NCBI RefSeq assembly: GCF_003590095.1
Contig: NC_039480.1
Location: 16,655,328 to 16,719,327, forward strand
Reading direction: 5' to 3'
DNA from: Trichoplusia ni
Lineage: Eukaryota > Arthropoda > Insecta > Lepidoptera > Noctuidae
Length of the DNA stretch: 64,000 nucleotides
Below the pieces are notes generated by a model that was not told the origin of the DNA, did not search any database, and saw only the letters and a program-made list of their open reading frames with translations. The position numbers were made by a program, and so were the translations under genes. This document shows, piece after piece, positions 37,354 through 50,530 of this stretch (its first letter is position 1; every line of letters starts with the position of its first letter).

Positions 37354-38596
37354 GGCGGCTCTCAAGCTATTTATTAAGCAATTAACATTATCTATACAAT
37401 TTAAATAACAGCTGACAAACTACTTTATCTTTTTGATTGAACTTTGCCGAAAAGATAGCTATTCGAGATAACCACATTTATTGCTATTAAAATTAGTTAT
37501 GCAACTGCGATCCGTATCGTTTTGCTACTTAACTACAAGCCTTATAATTCTTAATTATTACACTGGCAACACTGTTGGCGGTAAAATGGATCTTGCCACA
37601 CTAAATGGCCATAGATAATCTTGAGCGTTTCACAAAAATTTATTCGTAGATAAGCTATGATTAAGAAATTACGACTTAATTTATGGTCAAATGACAGAAA
37701 TTGCTGGTTTAGCGCCGTAGCGGTCGGTGCGTTATTTATTTGTTTGTTTATGCTCTTGGTGATTTTGTTTATGTATCGCCAGTTTAATAACTAACCTGAC
37801 TACACTTAAGTGTTACAGTTATAGTGAGGCGACACAACCTACACTGAAAATTACTAATTTCGCTCGGGATTTTTAGTTCTGCCTGACGTATGACGAAAAT
37901 TGTTCAAAATTATTCATTTGTTTTTCTTCCAGATCTCTCAAATCTGACTAGATTATAAAGACGCCTTTGCCCGGCATCGAGATCTCTCACAGAATCTATA
38001 TGCACACATATTTTGACTCCTCCAACGTTTTTACAAATGTCATTGTATAGGGACTGAAAAAGAAATTAGGCAAAGGAATATATACTGCCTATTACCAAAT
38101 CATAAGTGTCGTAATCTGACAATTCATATATCATTGCATGAATTAATTACGAAACCGCGATTCAATTTCCGATAGACAGTCAAGTATTTTAATTAATTAA
38201 TGAAAAGGAACAATTATAAGGTGTAATTGTGCAGGTCTACCGGTTATCTGTCCAAGTTATGTTAGTATCGGCTAATTGAAAGCCTGGACGTTAGATCGAA
38301 CGCAATGCGTGGCTAGTGGTGTGACCATTTAGTTTAATATTAAGTGATGTTCCCTTCGTAATTGAATAATGATTTTTGTTTTAGTTATAGTGAACACTTG
38401 ATTAGGTTTTGAGGTTGTTGTCTGAGGCTTTAACTGATTTAAGTTTGGTTAAGCATATTTTATTTTACACCCTGGAATATTGCGTGTTTCAATAACTTTC
38501 ATTGCCTCTTGCAGTAAAGAGAAAAAATAAAATTATTCTGATGAAAGCTAATCTGGGTCTTGAGAAATTCTCATGTAGCCAAAACCAGCGAGTGCT
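37354..38596. other. AT-rich non-coding DNA
   Basis: Nothing recognisable. Confidence 0.5.
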
Positions 38597-38735
38597 TTTT
38601 AGGGTTGCTTTGTCGCTTACAAAGCTCTCTGCCGGTCTGTCATCAGCCTGTATCTCATAGATTGTAATAGGTAGACAGTTGGAATCTTTACAGGTAATGT
38701 ATTTCAGTTGCCGCCATAATATAAATGAAAATAAA
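38597..38735 (+). repeat. Dispersed lepidopteran repeat, more continuous copy
   Basis: CTTTTTAGGGTTGC, then GGTCTGTCATCAGCCTGTAT, then GTAGACAGTTGGAATCTTTA and GTATTTCAGTTGCCGCCATA follow the order I recall for a common moth repeat that begins TTTTTAGGGTTCCGTACCC. It overlaps the family segment present at 23952-24025. Open frames here on both strands (104 aa - and 82 aa +) are by-products of the repeat and are not annotated as genes. Confidence 0.5.
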
Positions 38736-39339
38736 GGTTTAGTAACAGTTGGTACATACATTAGACACAATTTCACTTGGCCATGTTTCTTGATTGGCAA
38801 CATCCAATATTGTAATGTGGGGTCTCGCCTTTCAGACTTAGATTATACATGGTGTCCCTACTCCAATATGACATACGACTATTTGAAGTTTACTAATAAT
38901 CGGCTTCATTTTAACATGGCAGGGTAATGAGCAGCTATTACTGATTCCATCTTACCATTACATCATCGATGAACAAAACCAGATAATACTAATAAGTTAA
39001 CAAGACACGCTCCTATTGGGATTTGTAATGAATGTTCTGTATTTCTATTTTGGCAGGGTAATTATTGCTCAGGATTACCCTGCCAATGTAGGATTAACTA
39101 CTGTGTTGTGTTGGAATGTGTTCCTGTAATATTGGTAGGTATGGTTTGAGAGCTTGTATTAAGCTGTTAGGAATTTCTTGTGCAAATTAATTTGTTGCTT
39201 TCAGATGCTGTTCAAGTTTTTTTATAGTTAAGCAATTATAACACTAATTTTAAACTGTCTATTTTTAAAATAAGTGAGATTTGTTTGTTTTTTAAATGAA
39301 ACAACGAAAGAAACGGGACCTTAACCATTTGGTCAGTTC
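38736..39339. other. AT-rich non-coding DNA
   Basis: Two TGGCAGGGTAAT motifs (38917 and 39052) and a reverse TTACCCTGCCAAT (39075) are the only notable items: a small direct/inverted set. Confidence 0.4.
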
Positions 39340-39450
39340 TTCTTCTTCTTAGTCGTTGCACTCTTGGCAGAGTGGTAGTGGTCGTCATTTCAGCTGTTAG
39401 TGGCTCGCCTAACAATACGCCGCCATTCCTGTCTGATGGCCAGTAAATAA
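39340..39450 (-). repeat. LINE ORF2 C-terminal stub, second family
   Basis: The minus strand reads LAIRQEWRRIVRRATNS and a TGA, then GACGACCACTACCACTCTGC and a run ending in AAGAAGAAGAAG. An (E/Q)WRRIV.RAT ending and a GAA-type tail differ from the GEAYVQQW family, so this is a separate LINE lineage. Severely 5'-truncated. Confidence 0.6.
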
Positions 39451-41437
39451 TTGAAATAGAACTGATATCGACCCCAGTCTTTTTCATTAGCGACTCTATT
39501 AAAAAGACAGACAAAATACAGTATAAATACAGTTAAACGGAGCAGTTTTCAATTGTTAACTTCGTTACGACTCTCGTAAAGCAGCTTCAACATACCTAAC
39601 TAAATAATGCAATAAATAAAATTATTTAAACACACGTTGCTTGGCAATGAAAACGAAATCATGTTAATAAGTGTTTTTATCAAGTGAAATGTAAAATTGC
39701 TTCATTTTACAACTCGTTAATGATCGCTTGAGCATAATTGTGTTCTGGGTATAAAATCATATAATTATCTGCGACCATCTATTATCATATGTTTAACAGT
39801 CGCAGGTACTGTTTCACATTTGATAGGAATATTAAAGTGCCTAGTTTATATGTTGATATGTAGAAAAGAAGTGTTTTAGTTGATCATGTGATAGTATAAG
39901 GCGTTTAAGCCGAGCGGTGTCAACTGCACTGTGGCCTTTTCTATGTTAAAAGAGGTTCGCGAAATTTATTAGATTTTTTCCTGTTTTTTTAGTATTCTTT
40001 GGACTTCTACATAGATATAGTCATACAGTTACATAAGAATGAGATAAAAAATCGGTAGCACAGCTCAAAAATAACCTAACTGAACATAATATTAGATTTT
40101 TGGCACGTTTAATTAAATTTAAACTCCACGTTGAATACATAAAGCACAAAGTCCTTTAAACAGTGACAAGTAACCTTCCACTACAATGTCTAGAAGAGAT
40201 TTTAATCTCGTGCCCGCTAAGGTTGATGGAAACCACTCACATGCACTTGACAGACTAATAAACGTGGCTCCGACTGTGGATAATATGCAAGCAGTGTTCT
40301 AGATAATCGGTCGGTATGCAAATATGTGTATTTATTAATTTGTAGCGGTATCTTTTAGTGAGTTAATAGTAAGTGTTACTTTTGGCATGAATTTACCTAA
40401 ATTGTTCATTCGGGTTTATGGAAGGATGATTAAGTCAGGTAGATAACTATTGAATGTAATTATTATTCGAATAAATTGCTATTTCGGCCCGCTTCCTCTC
40501 TCTAATTTTTTTTGCGTACAAGGTCCAATTTTTACTTCTTTTTTCTTATAATCTATAACATATTTAATCCAATAAAAAAAATCTGTATTAAGTATATTTA
40601 AATATCTTTGAAGTATGCTCAATGATCAATATAAAAATTGGCAACCGAATTCGAATTTATGCGGTGAACAGCATTCCAAGAGCTGGCTTTCGTCTTAGTT
40701 TTGGCAGCAGGAACGTTTAAGGGAAATGACGATAACATAATAAAAAATAACAACGTAATAAAGAAGCACTTGTAATTGATAGTATTGGAGTACTAATAAA
40801 TAAAATATTGTTCAAAATGCTGTTCCCAGTTCCTTGCAATTGGATAGTCTCCGACTGGATTCAAACTTCCATCGTTCCCAAACAATAGTCCTAGGAAACA
40901 GGAGTCTGTAACCTAATCTCCTTCACAACTCGTGTTTGACGGATAAATAGGAACTACAACAACGCTGCTTGCGTTGCGCCCGCGCAGCTCACCTGGGATT
41001 AATTTTATTCAATGCCGGCGCTTCGGACGGCACGCGATGACGGGAAATGGAGACCATTCATTTTGAGGACATTGTTTTTAATTTTTCGAAAGGGGGTTTG
41101 TTCCTGTTTACTTGCACCTTTTAAAGAATTACTATTTTAAATTTGGAAGAGAGACACCTCTTTACAGGTGTAGTGCTTTGTCTGGTTTTGATGGAATTAT
41201 CATTTAATTAGGTTTGGATTGCTCTACCGTAAGCAGTTTGGCTATTATTATTATTATTTAAAAGACAACGGAAATGCCAGTTTAGAAGGTTTTTTTCATG
41301 ATCAGCCAATTCTAGCTTAATTTTGCTAAAATGTGTCTGTGTCTGTTGCTGATATAAGCGTAGGCTTAAAGAAAATAATATATGTAGTCTTTATTTTAAA
41401 CTTGTTTATGAAATTAAGTTACTTTCTTTCTTTCTTA
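39451..41437. other. AT-rich non-coding DNA
   Basis: A CpG-richer patch around 40965-41045 includes TTGCGCCCGCGCAGC, one mismatch from the NRF-1/Ewg motif found at 10213 and 56356. No gene is supported. Confidence 0.45.
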
Positions 41438-41472
41438 TTACATTCGGTGTATAATTAATACACCGAATGTAA
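41438..41472. repeat. Perfect 15-bp-arm hairpin
   Basis: TTACATTCGGTGTAT (41438-41452), spacer AATTA, ATACACCGAATGTAA (41458-41472). Arms match at every base. Could be a cruciform, the fused ends of a collapsed terminal-inverted-repeat element, or a regulatory palindrome. Confidence 0.85.
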
Positions 41473-41884
41473 ATTGTCCTATTTTCTCCAAACACAGGGA
41501 CAGTGTAATTTCTCGCAGCGGGAGACGAAGGCCGCAAGCTAAACTGCTGACTGCGAGCTCGACGCAAAAACGTGTGTAAAGATTATACGAGCGACTTTTA
41601 TTGGTACACGGGTTAAGAGTAATTTATTAATAACTTAATCCTTAAACAAGAATTATATTGAAATACAGTTTTTGATTAAATGAAATACAGGTATTGAAAT
41701 TTCATTTGACGTAGCTTCGGTAGGTTTGTAAGCCACTTGTAAGAGTTTATCATCTAATTTTATACACTTGTCTTTCTGATAAATGCAACACAATGGAATG
41801 AATAACATTTTTTTTTTGTTGATGACACATGTATGTATAATATTGTATTAAATATATTGTAACCCAGATAATTATTGAATGGCA
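41473..41884. other. Mixed non-coding DNA
   Basis: A CpG-rich patch at 41515-41575 (GCAGCGGGAGACGAAGGCCG region) is followed by AT-rich DNA. No gene recognised. Confidence 0.4.
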
Positions 41885-42075
41885 GTGTAAAAGAGGAACC
41901 ATGCAGTTTCTTGCTCGTTCTTCTCCATGAGAATCTACCTTCCGAACGAGCGGTAGCTTCAATAGGAGACTGACCGACAGACTGACACTAGTTTTTAATA
42001 TTGTTCATTTGTAAATTGTTTTGACGATCAAAAGTGCCATATACTGGTCTAATTGAAATAAAGAATTTGACTTAT
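41885..42075 (+). repeat. LINE 3' untranslated region and tail, third family
   Basis: CAGTTTCTTGCTCGTTCTTC, then CTACCTTCCGAACGAGCGGT and GCTTCAATAGG, then GACGATCAAAAGTGCC and TCTAATTGAAATAAAGAATT followed by TGAC. I recognise this as the 3' UTR layout of an abundant lepidopteran LINE: an AATAAA-like signal followed by a short TTTGA-type tail. No ORF2 sequence is retained upstream. Confidence 0.68.
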
Positions 42076-45000
42076 GTATGTACGTATGACTTCCGTTGCC
42101 ATTATTCCTACCTCCTTAATTCGCAATCCCGTAGAAAATTTAATATTAGTCTACACGTTTAAATATCATTCAAATCTATTTTTTTTTGAGGCAATGGCAT
42201 TCATATTATGCCGCATCGTCCAGCTTATAGTATGTAAATAGCAAATCGTGACCGGCTCCTGTAGTAATTAGCTGTTAGAAGCACGTACACTCAACCCCAC
42301 ATGTTTGGAAACACTTTGACTTAGAAAAGAACTGTATAGCAAGACGTTAAGGTTGATTATCGTGCTCACTTGAAACGATTATCGCGTGCTTAACTGTACT
42401 GGACGCGCCTGATTGATGCACGGGAAATTAAATGTTTTATTTCGTAATTAAATCTAACAAAAATAAATTAGATAGTAATTGTCTTAGGTTGGAAATGTCT
42501 TTGAACCTTTTACTACCCTAGGAAAACCCGGTCGTCTTCAGTTTGATTGACTATATTTTAATTTTATTTATTGGTCACAAAACTGCTGAATAGCCTAACA
42601 GAATACTAACTTTTCTAATGTGTTTGCCTTTCTCGAATATTCACTATGAAACTTACTGATAAAGTCACTTTTTAAATAAGAATTTTTGAAAGTGATCGAT
42701 ATATGTTTTTTTTGCCTTTTTGTAGATACGAAGCCTCAGAAATCAATTCCTAAACCTAAAACTTAAGTTATGCCTGCATTTAAATCTCGTGTCCTCGTGA
42801 CTTGGTCTAAAAGCCTGCCTTCACTTAATTAGCCTGAGTAATTAAATGTTAGACTGGAGATAGCAGTAACAGCGATAAAGGTAATTATTTTGATTTTATA
42901 GACTGCGGCTTTTAATGGGCGCCTTTATAATATTGTACTTAGTGAGATGGGTGGGGTATTATTAGCATAGAATGTTAGGTTTAGTTAACTTAATTAAAGG
43001 TTAAGTTGTGTTTGGAGATAGGGTGTTGTATTTGGGTAGTAATCTGAATTATCAGTATGAAATGTAAGCGTTACACACTGCAAGGCAGGAGTCTGGAGTT
43101 AGTGAAAAAAGTTCTAGCGTTTTTCAGACTATATTTTTGAGACAGGTCTGGATAAATTGGATAACAATTGGTGGCTCTTCTTGTCGGTTTCTTTTAATGA
43201 CGTTTTGAGCAGCGCATCTAGATACTAGTTCTGCAATTTAAGGTTTCTTATTTTAGCCTACTAGAAATATGGATTTTATTTTGAATACAGACTTGAATAA
43301 CCCACATGAATTAAATTCCATCAAAGAAGCTAGTCTAACAGGTGAATGTCTGACAAATTTTACTAAACAGTTGCTGAAATCACCAAACATATTTGACTCA
43401 AATTAATAACTACATGTCATGTCTACTCCAACATCACATCGAGGACACTTTACATGTAACAACTTAATCGGCCTATAATCTGGAGGTTATTGGCGCCACT
43501 GGCCGGCAACTACAAAGGCGTCTGACTCAAAATACGACCTCCTTGCAGATCAAATCGCTATAAATTATCCCATAGATATTTGGCACAATTAGTCACCGGG
43601 GAAATATGTCTTTCGTTCTCGTGATCGATAATACATTGTTATTCTATTGTTTCCATAAATTGGGATTGGAATTCCTTCATTGTTCTGCCTGTTAGTTTGA
43701 GCTTAGATCTGTAAGATGGGCTGAATATTGATTAAATTATCACTTGTTTTCGTATTGTGTGTTCCGGATTTGGGATGTCTGAAATTGGATTTGGCAGAAT
43801 TGTGGGATATTATGCGAGATAGCGGGTGAAGTTTAAGGAAGGCTTGTTGTGCATTGCGGTTGAATGTAATGTGGGTAAGACACCGCTTCTTGCTTAATTC
43901 GTTGGTGGATTGACCCTAGAACTTTAAATTATGATCCTGCCTAACAAAAACAGGTTTTTGAAATATTCGCATTTAAAATTTTTCTATGTGAATATATTAT
44001 AGGTATATATGTTACATATCAATATTTTAAACATCACAATTTGTCGTAGATTTGACGATACTTCGGTACCTACTAGAAATAAGTCCTATATAAAATGGGT
44101 ACCGTATTTTCAAAGACGTAGTTAGTTTCAAGAAGTACAATTCGCACAAATTCCTTTTATAATTGTCTACATTTATACCTAGTATATTATAAAGAACACA
44201 ATTAAATAATTATCTAAAAATTCGAGCGATACAGTAACGACTTAATTTTTATGTCCATCTTCACATACTTAAAAACCGAGAATGTTGCATCTGTCTTCCT
44301 GCACTTACGGTGGCCCTACGTCGAGGTATGGAGCCTTAAGGGACCCGAACGAGGATAGCATTCCTTTGTACAGTATAGTCGATTATGTAATGAAATTGAA
44401 GCTAAAGCGATAACCATTTCCTTCGGTTTATTCTCTGGATAACTTTCGGACATAATGGTGTAAAGTACGCCTGTAACTCCTATGGTTTATCTCTGTTATA
44501 TGATTTTAAACTTCGACTTAGTAGAAATAAAGTGGGTTTTGAATGTTACTACTTACTACGAGAAGGTGAGATGGGTTGACTTTTGAGATGTGGGAGGAAT
44601 AGGATGAATACCAAAAGTGTGAGAGAAATGAAAATTGTAGAAAAAAAAAGATGTTTAAATCTAGTGGTATATATTTATACTACAAAACATAAGATGATCA
44701 TAAGCTCTTAGATAAGGGCAAAATTGGGTATTTTTAAAATTATAATTTTATTTTTTATTCCTTCTTGTCATCTCTACTAAAAATAACTTCCAAGCTTTTA
44801 ACACTTCAATAAAAGCAACCTTAAAAGTTAGTAATTACAGTTTGTCGTTGTCTAATTGTTTAATATAATATGATGAGTGGTCATCCCATATCAGTTCTAT
44901 GTGCATAGCTTACGGTAAAGGTTAGGTTCGCTACAGACGCCCCGCTGACTATTGCAATTCAATGGGCAATTAACTTTTTGTGCGACAGACTTAGTTTTGT

Positions 45001-45834
45001 GAGATGTCTTGTTTATATCGTACGATATTCAGATGTTTTTCCAGAAGGCTTTTGAAGAAAAATGAAACAATTTAAGTATACTATCTTTTTTTTGAGATCA
45101 AACTACTTTCTCTTATCCAAAATAAGGGATGTCTTCTACTTCCGGAATTAGATCAGGAACCCATTTCTGCTATTTACAATGGGCGATGAATGAATGGCAA
45201 TTGGATTAAATTTGAAATTATTCCTATTCTTTTAGGCATTTTGCCAACACAATAATTGGAAATTCATGGTATTGACTTCGGGCGTACCGTCCTGTACTAA
45301 ATTTCCGGGGTTTTCGGCTATCGAAAGATTTTAAGATGATTACGCGTTTTTTCAAATAAGTTAAAGATACAATACGGAAACAGATCTTTGACAATTGAGT
45401 ACAATAAGTGAAATTGGACTTTCTGTTACTTAAGGAGGAGGTGCTGTGTTAACTGTTTCAGTGTCGTCATGTTAGTTTAGATATTTTATGTGGTAGGAAA
45501 TTTAAAAGAGCCTTTATAAAAATCCCTCTTCTTCTATTACGAAGATAAAACTTTTGCAATACTAGTTTAAATGTGAATGGAAGTAACAGATCCTAACTTA
45601 ATTTTAAAATATTATACGTTGTGCATGGCAATTGGGCCTAACTAAGTTACCGATGTATTTTCTCCTCTTTACTTAGTATAGCTCTTATTTTGTCTCCTGC
45701 TTGTAGTGCAGGGCAGTTAGAAAGAATATTTCTCCTTACTACTTCTGATTGATATCAAGACTTAATTGCTTTCCTTTAAGCAGAGTAGTTCTTGTTGGTT
45801 ATCACTTTTGATCCTGGTTATGAATATGTTTCAA
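42076..45834. other. AT-rich non-coding DNA
   Basis: Nothing recognisable in 3.7 kb apart from A/T low complexity. Confidence 0.5.
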
Positions 45835-46092
45835 CTAGCTGTTGCCCGCGACTTCGTCCCCGTGGGTAGAGGATAAAAGTTATGATTTATACCCGCCCTG
45901 TTTTTTTTCACATTTTCCATGTATCTTCGCTCCTATTAGTCGCAGCGTCATGGTTTATAGCCTAAAGCCTTCCTCGATGAATGGTCTATTCAACACAAAA
46001 AGATTTTTTTCAATTTGGACCAGTAGTTCCTGAGATTAGCGCGTTCAAACAAACAAACAAATAAACTCTTCAGCTTTATATATTAGTATAGA
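45835..46092 (-). mobile_element. Non-autonomous Helitron-type element, family A, copy 3
   Basis: Reverse orientation of the 4308 and 19213 elements. On the minus strand it starts TCTATACTAATAT after A and ends CAACAGCTAG before T, about 258 bp. It differs by scattered substitutions and small indels. Opposite orientation and identical termini show independent insertion at another AT dinucleotide. Non-coding. Confidence 0.88.
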
Positions 46093-46940
46093 TTTAAAAA
46101 ACGACCTTGTAAGTACCTATTATCTTTTTTAATTATTTATAGTGTAAATAGCAATTATGTAGTATCCCGTCGCATCGAATACGTCACGTCAAACCTAAAT
46201 GATGTTCCGTTAATTGTTTTATAATTTATACTGACAATTGCTCAATACCTATGAATAAACAAACGAAAAAACAGACAAACGCATTTACATTTACTGGCTG
46301 TTTATGACATAATTGTTAGAATAAAAACTTTATTATTTTAATATGTATACGTGAATACCGCACACTGATTAAGAAACTCTATCCTTTGAGATTAAAGTTT
46401 AAAATCGTTTGGACGTACATTCGTTTTGTATTCACTAATAAAGTTATCTAATAACGATAAAATTACTACTAATTATATTGTAATAGCGTAATTTAGCGCT
46501 TGTAAGTACAGTGCGTTCCATTTTATTGATCAATAAAGCCACAGAACCTCATATGTCTAAAAAGCTTGACCAATTACTGCCAATTTATATTGCTGTTCCT
46601 GTCACACTTGTTATGAATTGGTATGATGGATAGTGACAAAAAATTTAAAGGTCGAAGTTATGATGGGTGCTGAAAATTGTGGGATAATAAATGTTCCTGT
46701 TGGTTGTAATGGGATATTGTGTTGAGTTATAGCTTAGCAAACATTATCATGTAAATGCGTTTTGACCTGAGTGGGTCTCAAATTACGTCGTAAACTTGTA
46801 TTACATGCAAATAAAATAATTATCCTCTTGTCCTTTGGTCATTTTTTTAATCACCATAATGTTATAGTCTCATATCAAGAGAACTCTTTAACGTTTATGG
46901 GTTATAGTTAATTTGAAATGATATAACAGGAAACAATATT
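46093..46940. other. AT-rich non-coding DNA
   Basis: Nothing recognisable. Confidence 0.5.
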
Positions 46941-46969
46941 AAATATATATTAATATATATATATATTTA
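46941..46969. repeat. Interrupted (TA)n microsatellite
   Basis: AAATATATATTAATATATAT followed by ATATATTT; simple sequence. Confidence 0.8.
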
Positions 46970-47422
46970 CTGGTGTGAAGGAGAACGACTAAAGCTTGCT
47001 CTTTTGGGGAAATATTTAATTTAAAAAACTATTTTGTATACTTATTATATTATTATGTAATTTCAATAATCATAGTACCAGTGGTCTACCATGGCCTCGT
47101 CTGTGGAAAAGAGATGTTGCTCTACGTTATATAGAACGTTGTCTCGCTTCCTCAATTGCAAAAGCTTTAAAAGGTGGTAGGCGTTCCTCTCAGGTGTTAG
47201 GGCGAGGTAAAGGTAGTCCGTTACCTACATTTCACCCAACATGGTACAAAATTCCATGTTGAAGAAAGCTACCCTATACCCGAGTGCAGTAAAAACCTCC
47301 ATAGTAATGCATAGAACCCCATAAAATTATAAGAGCCTATATTATACCATAATGAGCTTATGGAATAGGATTTCCGAACAATTTGGAGACTGCAACCATT
47401 TCTTCAAATATGCTAGTGTATT
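46970..47422. other. Non-coding DNA
   Basis: Less AT-rich than the surroundings at 47080-47280, but no open frame or repeat family was recognised. Confidence 0.4.
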
Positions 47423-47480
47423 TGTGGGAGTGAGATGCCGTTCTGTATCGTGTAGTGCACTGTCCCTTTTCGATACGGTG
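47423..47480 (+). repeat. Diverged copy of a dispersed ~90 bp motif
   Basis: TGTGGGAGTGAGATGCCGTT, then TATCGTGTAGTGCACTGTCC and CTTTTCGATACGG parallel GTGTGGAAACGTGACGGCGC and what follows at 18071. Weak identity; listed because four such copies occur in the window. Confidence 0.28.
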
Positions 47481-50400
47481 CCAGTCCTGCTTAAGAGATA
47501 GTGCTAGGCCTTTTGATCCATATCGAGAGAAAGATTGTAAGAATAACTAGATTAGGTGATATCGTAGGATCGGTAAGTGTGGCCGCGAGCAGTGCCCACG
47601 TAACTACCAAGGAGGTTGGAAACTTGGATGTGCCAGGGAAGAGATAAGTATGAGCCAATTCTTTAACGTATGCAGGGCCAATGATTTTTTATATTACGTG
47701 AATCTTGTATTATAGTTATCTTTGAAAATCAATTATAAATAAAATTATTGTGCATGCATGCGTGCTATTACAAAACGCATGTATTCTTTGGTGGTTTTAG
47801 TTGGAACCAACAGCAAAACTGTAGACTAATCGAGAGCTCTTAAATCACAAGCCCAAATACGTTTGACCAATAGTAGCATAGCATCAAGAGCTTTTAAAAG
47901 ATATGCTAGAACGCTTTATAGTTAAATAAATACTTCAAATACCACCTTCGAATCCCCTGGCTACAACCTCCCTACCATGCACTATCATCATAAGCAATCG
48001 ATCTCCAACAATCGTAGCTCATTCCTTCCACATAAACAAGGTTCTATTAGTGATATAATGGTTCACAGATAAAGGCCGTTTAAAGGCGAAAGCTCTATAA
48101 TGCACGGGAGAAGCCACGAATGACAGATTTAGTGCCATTTAATTAAGTGATCGAAGATATAAACCGCTTTAATGTGTTTTATCAGATTTTTGAAGTTATT
48201 TGCAACTGGTTATCTGGGACTAGTTTAGATGTTACGTTTTATGATAACAAAGCGTTTAGGAATGGATTTATGGTGTTTAGTTGAGGCTGATGGTCTGGAA
48301 TTGGAAGGAAGTTGTGCTATAGGTAAAATGTAAGAGTTGGTGGAAACTTTGAAGTTGATTTTATTAATCGGTAAAATATATTAGTTTATAATTGTAAGAT
48401 ATACAAACTTAAAGTATGTAGAAAATAATAATTAGAGCATGGAATTTAGATAATTATGGGGAAAAAGTTAACACTAAACCATTTAATTCTTGTATCTCTT
48501 TGGGGTCACTAACATTCAGTTCACATGCACAAAGACATCCAGACTCCGATCAAGAAACTCAAAACACAAATAATTATCTTTTAACGTTTCGAAAGTGCTT
48601 GAAAAAGGCCTACTCGAAATTAAAAAATAAATTATTTAGTCCAAAAACAGTAATAAATCCTTGTGTTGTTTCTGTGTAAAACACGTAACTCGAAGTTCTT
48701 GCCGTCGGTATGTACCGCTTACGACAGGAAATCTAATTAAACTGTAATTGTTGCTATTTCTTAATTATTGTCCCACTCACATGTGGTTAGTTTAAACATG
48801 CGAGTTAAACTTAACTGGACATTAAATGATCTTATCTTGAATAGTTAATTCTCTTGGTATTAAGCGACTGTTTCGAGTGCGGTTAACATTTGACTTCCTC
48901 AACATTCGGTGATTGTTTTAACTTAATATAGGATTCCAATGATTTCATTGCATACTATTTTAATTTCAGACAGTATTTTATCCTTCAGTAAACCTAACTT
49001 TCTTTAGATACTGAGATGTGTCCCTGGTCTACTTGTCCTGGCAATACTTCAGAAATAACATCCCATTAAAAATAAGCACGTTTCAAGTAACACACGATAC
49101 CTAAATAGAATAAGTAACTCATTCGGGGTAGTTAAACGTGAGAGAAATGTAATTCCTGGCTTTTGTCTTGCAACAGTAATAAAATGGTCAAAATCTCGAA
49201 GTCCGATGATTAAAACGACATCCCAAACCTCCAGTAAAGAAGGTACTCAATAACTCTGGAGTCTCGCAGAGCATGTGTATAGCTAACGCTATTTTGGTCC
49301 AAGTAGATCAGACACACAAAACAGAAATATTTTATATCGGAAAAAAATTGGGCATTTATTTTTAAGTACCCCTTAGCTACATATCCCGTAAAACATTTGA
49401 AATCATCAATCCAAAAGACCAAAAACAAGTTCTGTACCTAAAATAACTTCAACAAAACCCTATTCTCAAAACATTTTGCAACAAAAGGACCCGGGTAGTC
49501 TCAATAGCCAACACTAAATTATAACTAGAGCCAGCTATTTCTCGTGGTCAGATAAACAAAATTAATTACTTTACTGATAGTATTTTAGTTTGCGTAGTAT
49601 CTCGAAATGTTAGTCGTTCATCGGATTGATTTAAAGCCTATATTTTAGTGTTTAGCGTTAACCGACTTTGAAGTCAAGTATTTTGGTTTATGAGATAAGG
49701 AAAGTTCAAGGAGGTTAACCCGAGTTAGGGCTTTTTAATTGTAGAGTGGCTGAATTTGAAACTGCTTGAATTATAGGGGTATTTAAAAGAAAATATTTTG
49801 TGACACTTATTGCACTGTTACACTTCACTCTGTAAAGAGGCGGAAAAATAATATATATATAAAAGTCACTACTTACTTTTTCAAAGGAGTGTAATGTTTA
49901 TAACCGAAATTCACGCGGAAAACAGTTTCAGAGAAAGCAATTATTTAATAAAAGAAATTAGGTTTTTTAATGACTTCCCTCTGCAAACATGTTTCAAAAC
50001 TCATCGAATTTTATATTTTAACTTATTTTTCTTTCAACCAATAACGCTGGTATGCAATAAAAGATTTTATTTACTTTTAAATACCATTAAACCTTACTTA
50101 ACAATACTAAAGGGCAATACTCTTTGAAAGTCTTTCTACAATTACAGCCAGTTGTATCAGAAACGTTAATTTCGTATAAACTTTAAATGTCAGATTGCGG
50201 CAAGTGAAAGGGCAGCGGACTACAATGGCCAGATATGTCGTGAACTTTACACCAATTACTATAATAAAAAAAAATAAAACTGCGCGGATAATAACCGCGG
50301 GACGCTACTGTACGATGTTGCAAGACTGGCAAGAAGAGGATAATTTTAAAGATGTTAAAAACTAAGTTTTTTTTAAGTTGGGTGACCGTAGCTACAGACC

Positions 50401-50530
50401 TGTATTATCCAAAATATGGCCTGTCTTATTTCAGCCAGGGCGGTGGCTAGAGTCGTAAAATAGCACTTAGCTGCGCCACGACAAGTCGAAATGTACTAAA
50501 GTTTACGTTAATAAAGTTACGATTTCGGGT
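47481..50530. other. AT-rich non-coding DNA
   Basis: No gene. Frames at 49210-49428 (-) and 49894-50127 (+) are Phe/Ile/Asn-rich and show no motif. Confidence 0.5.

Noticed and set aside
38489..38927. 104-aa minus and 82-aa plus frames that look protein-like
   Set aside because: The DNA matches a dispersed moth repeat, and both strands are open through its composition.
42484..42500. TTAGGTTGG motif as a mariner terminal repeat
   Set aside because: No matching inverted copy or TA duplication was found nearby.
45842..46033. 63-codon frame, with a near-twin on the opposite strand at 4373-4555
   Set aside because: Similarity of the two peptides comes from their both lying inside copies of the same non-coding Helitron element.
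46941..46969. TATA box cluster
   Set aside because: It is an AT dinucleotide microsatellite with no promoter context.
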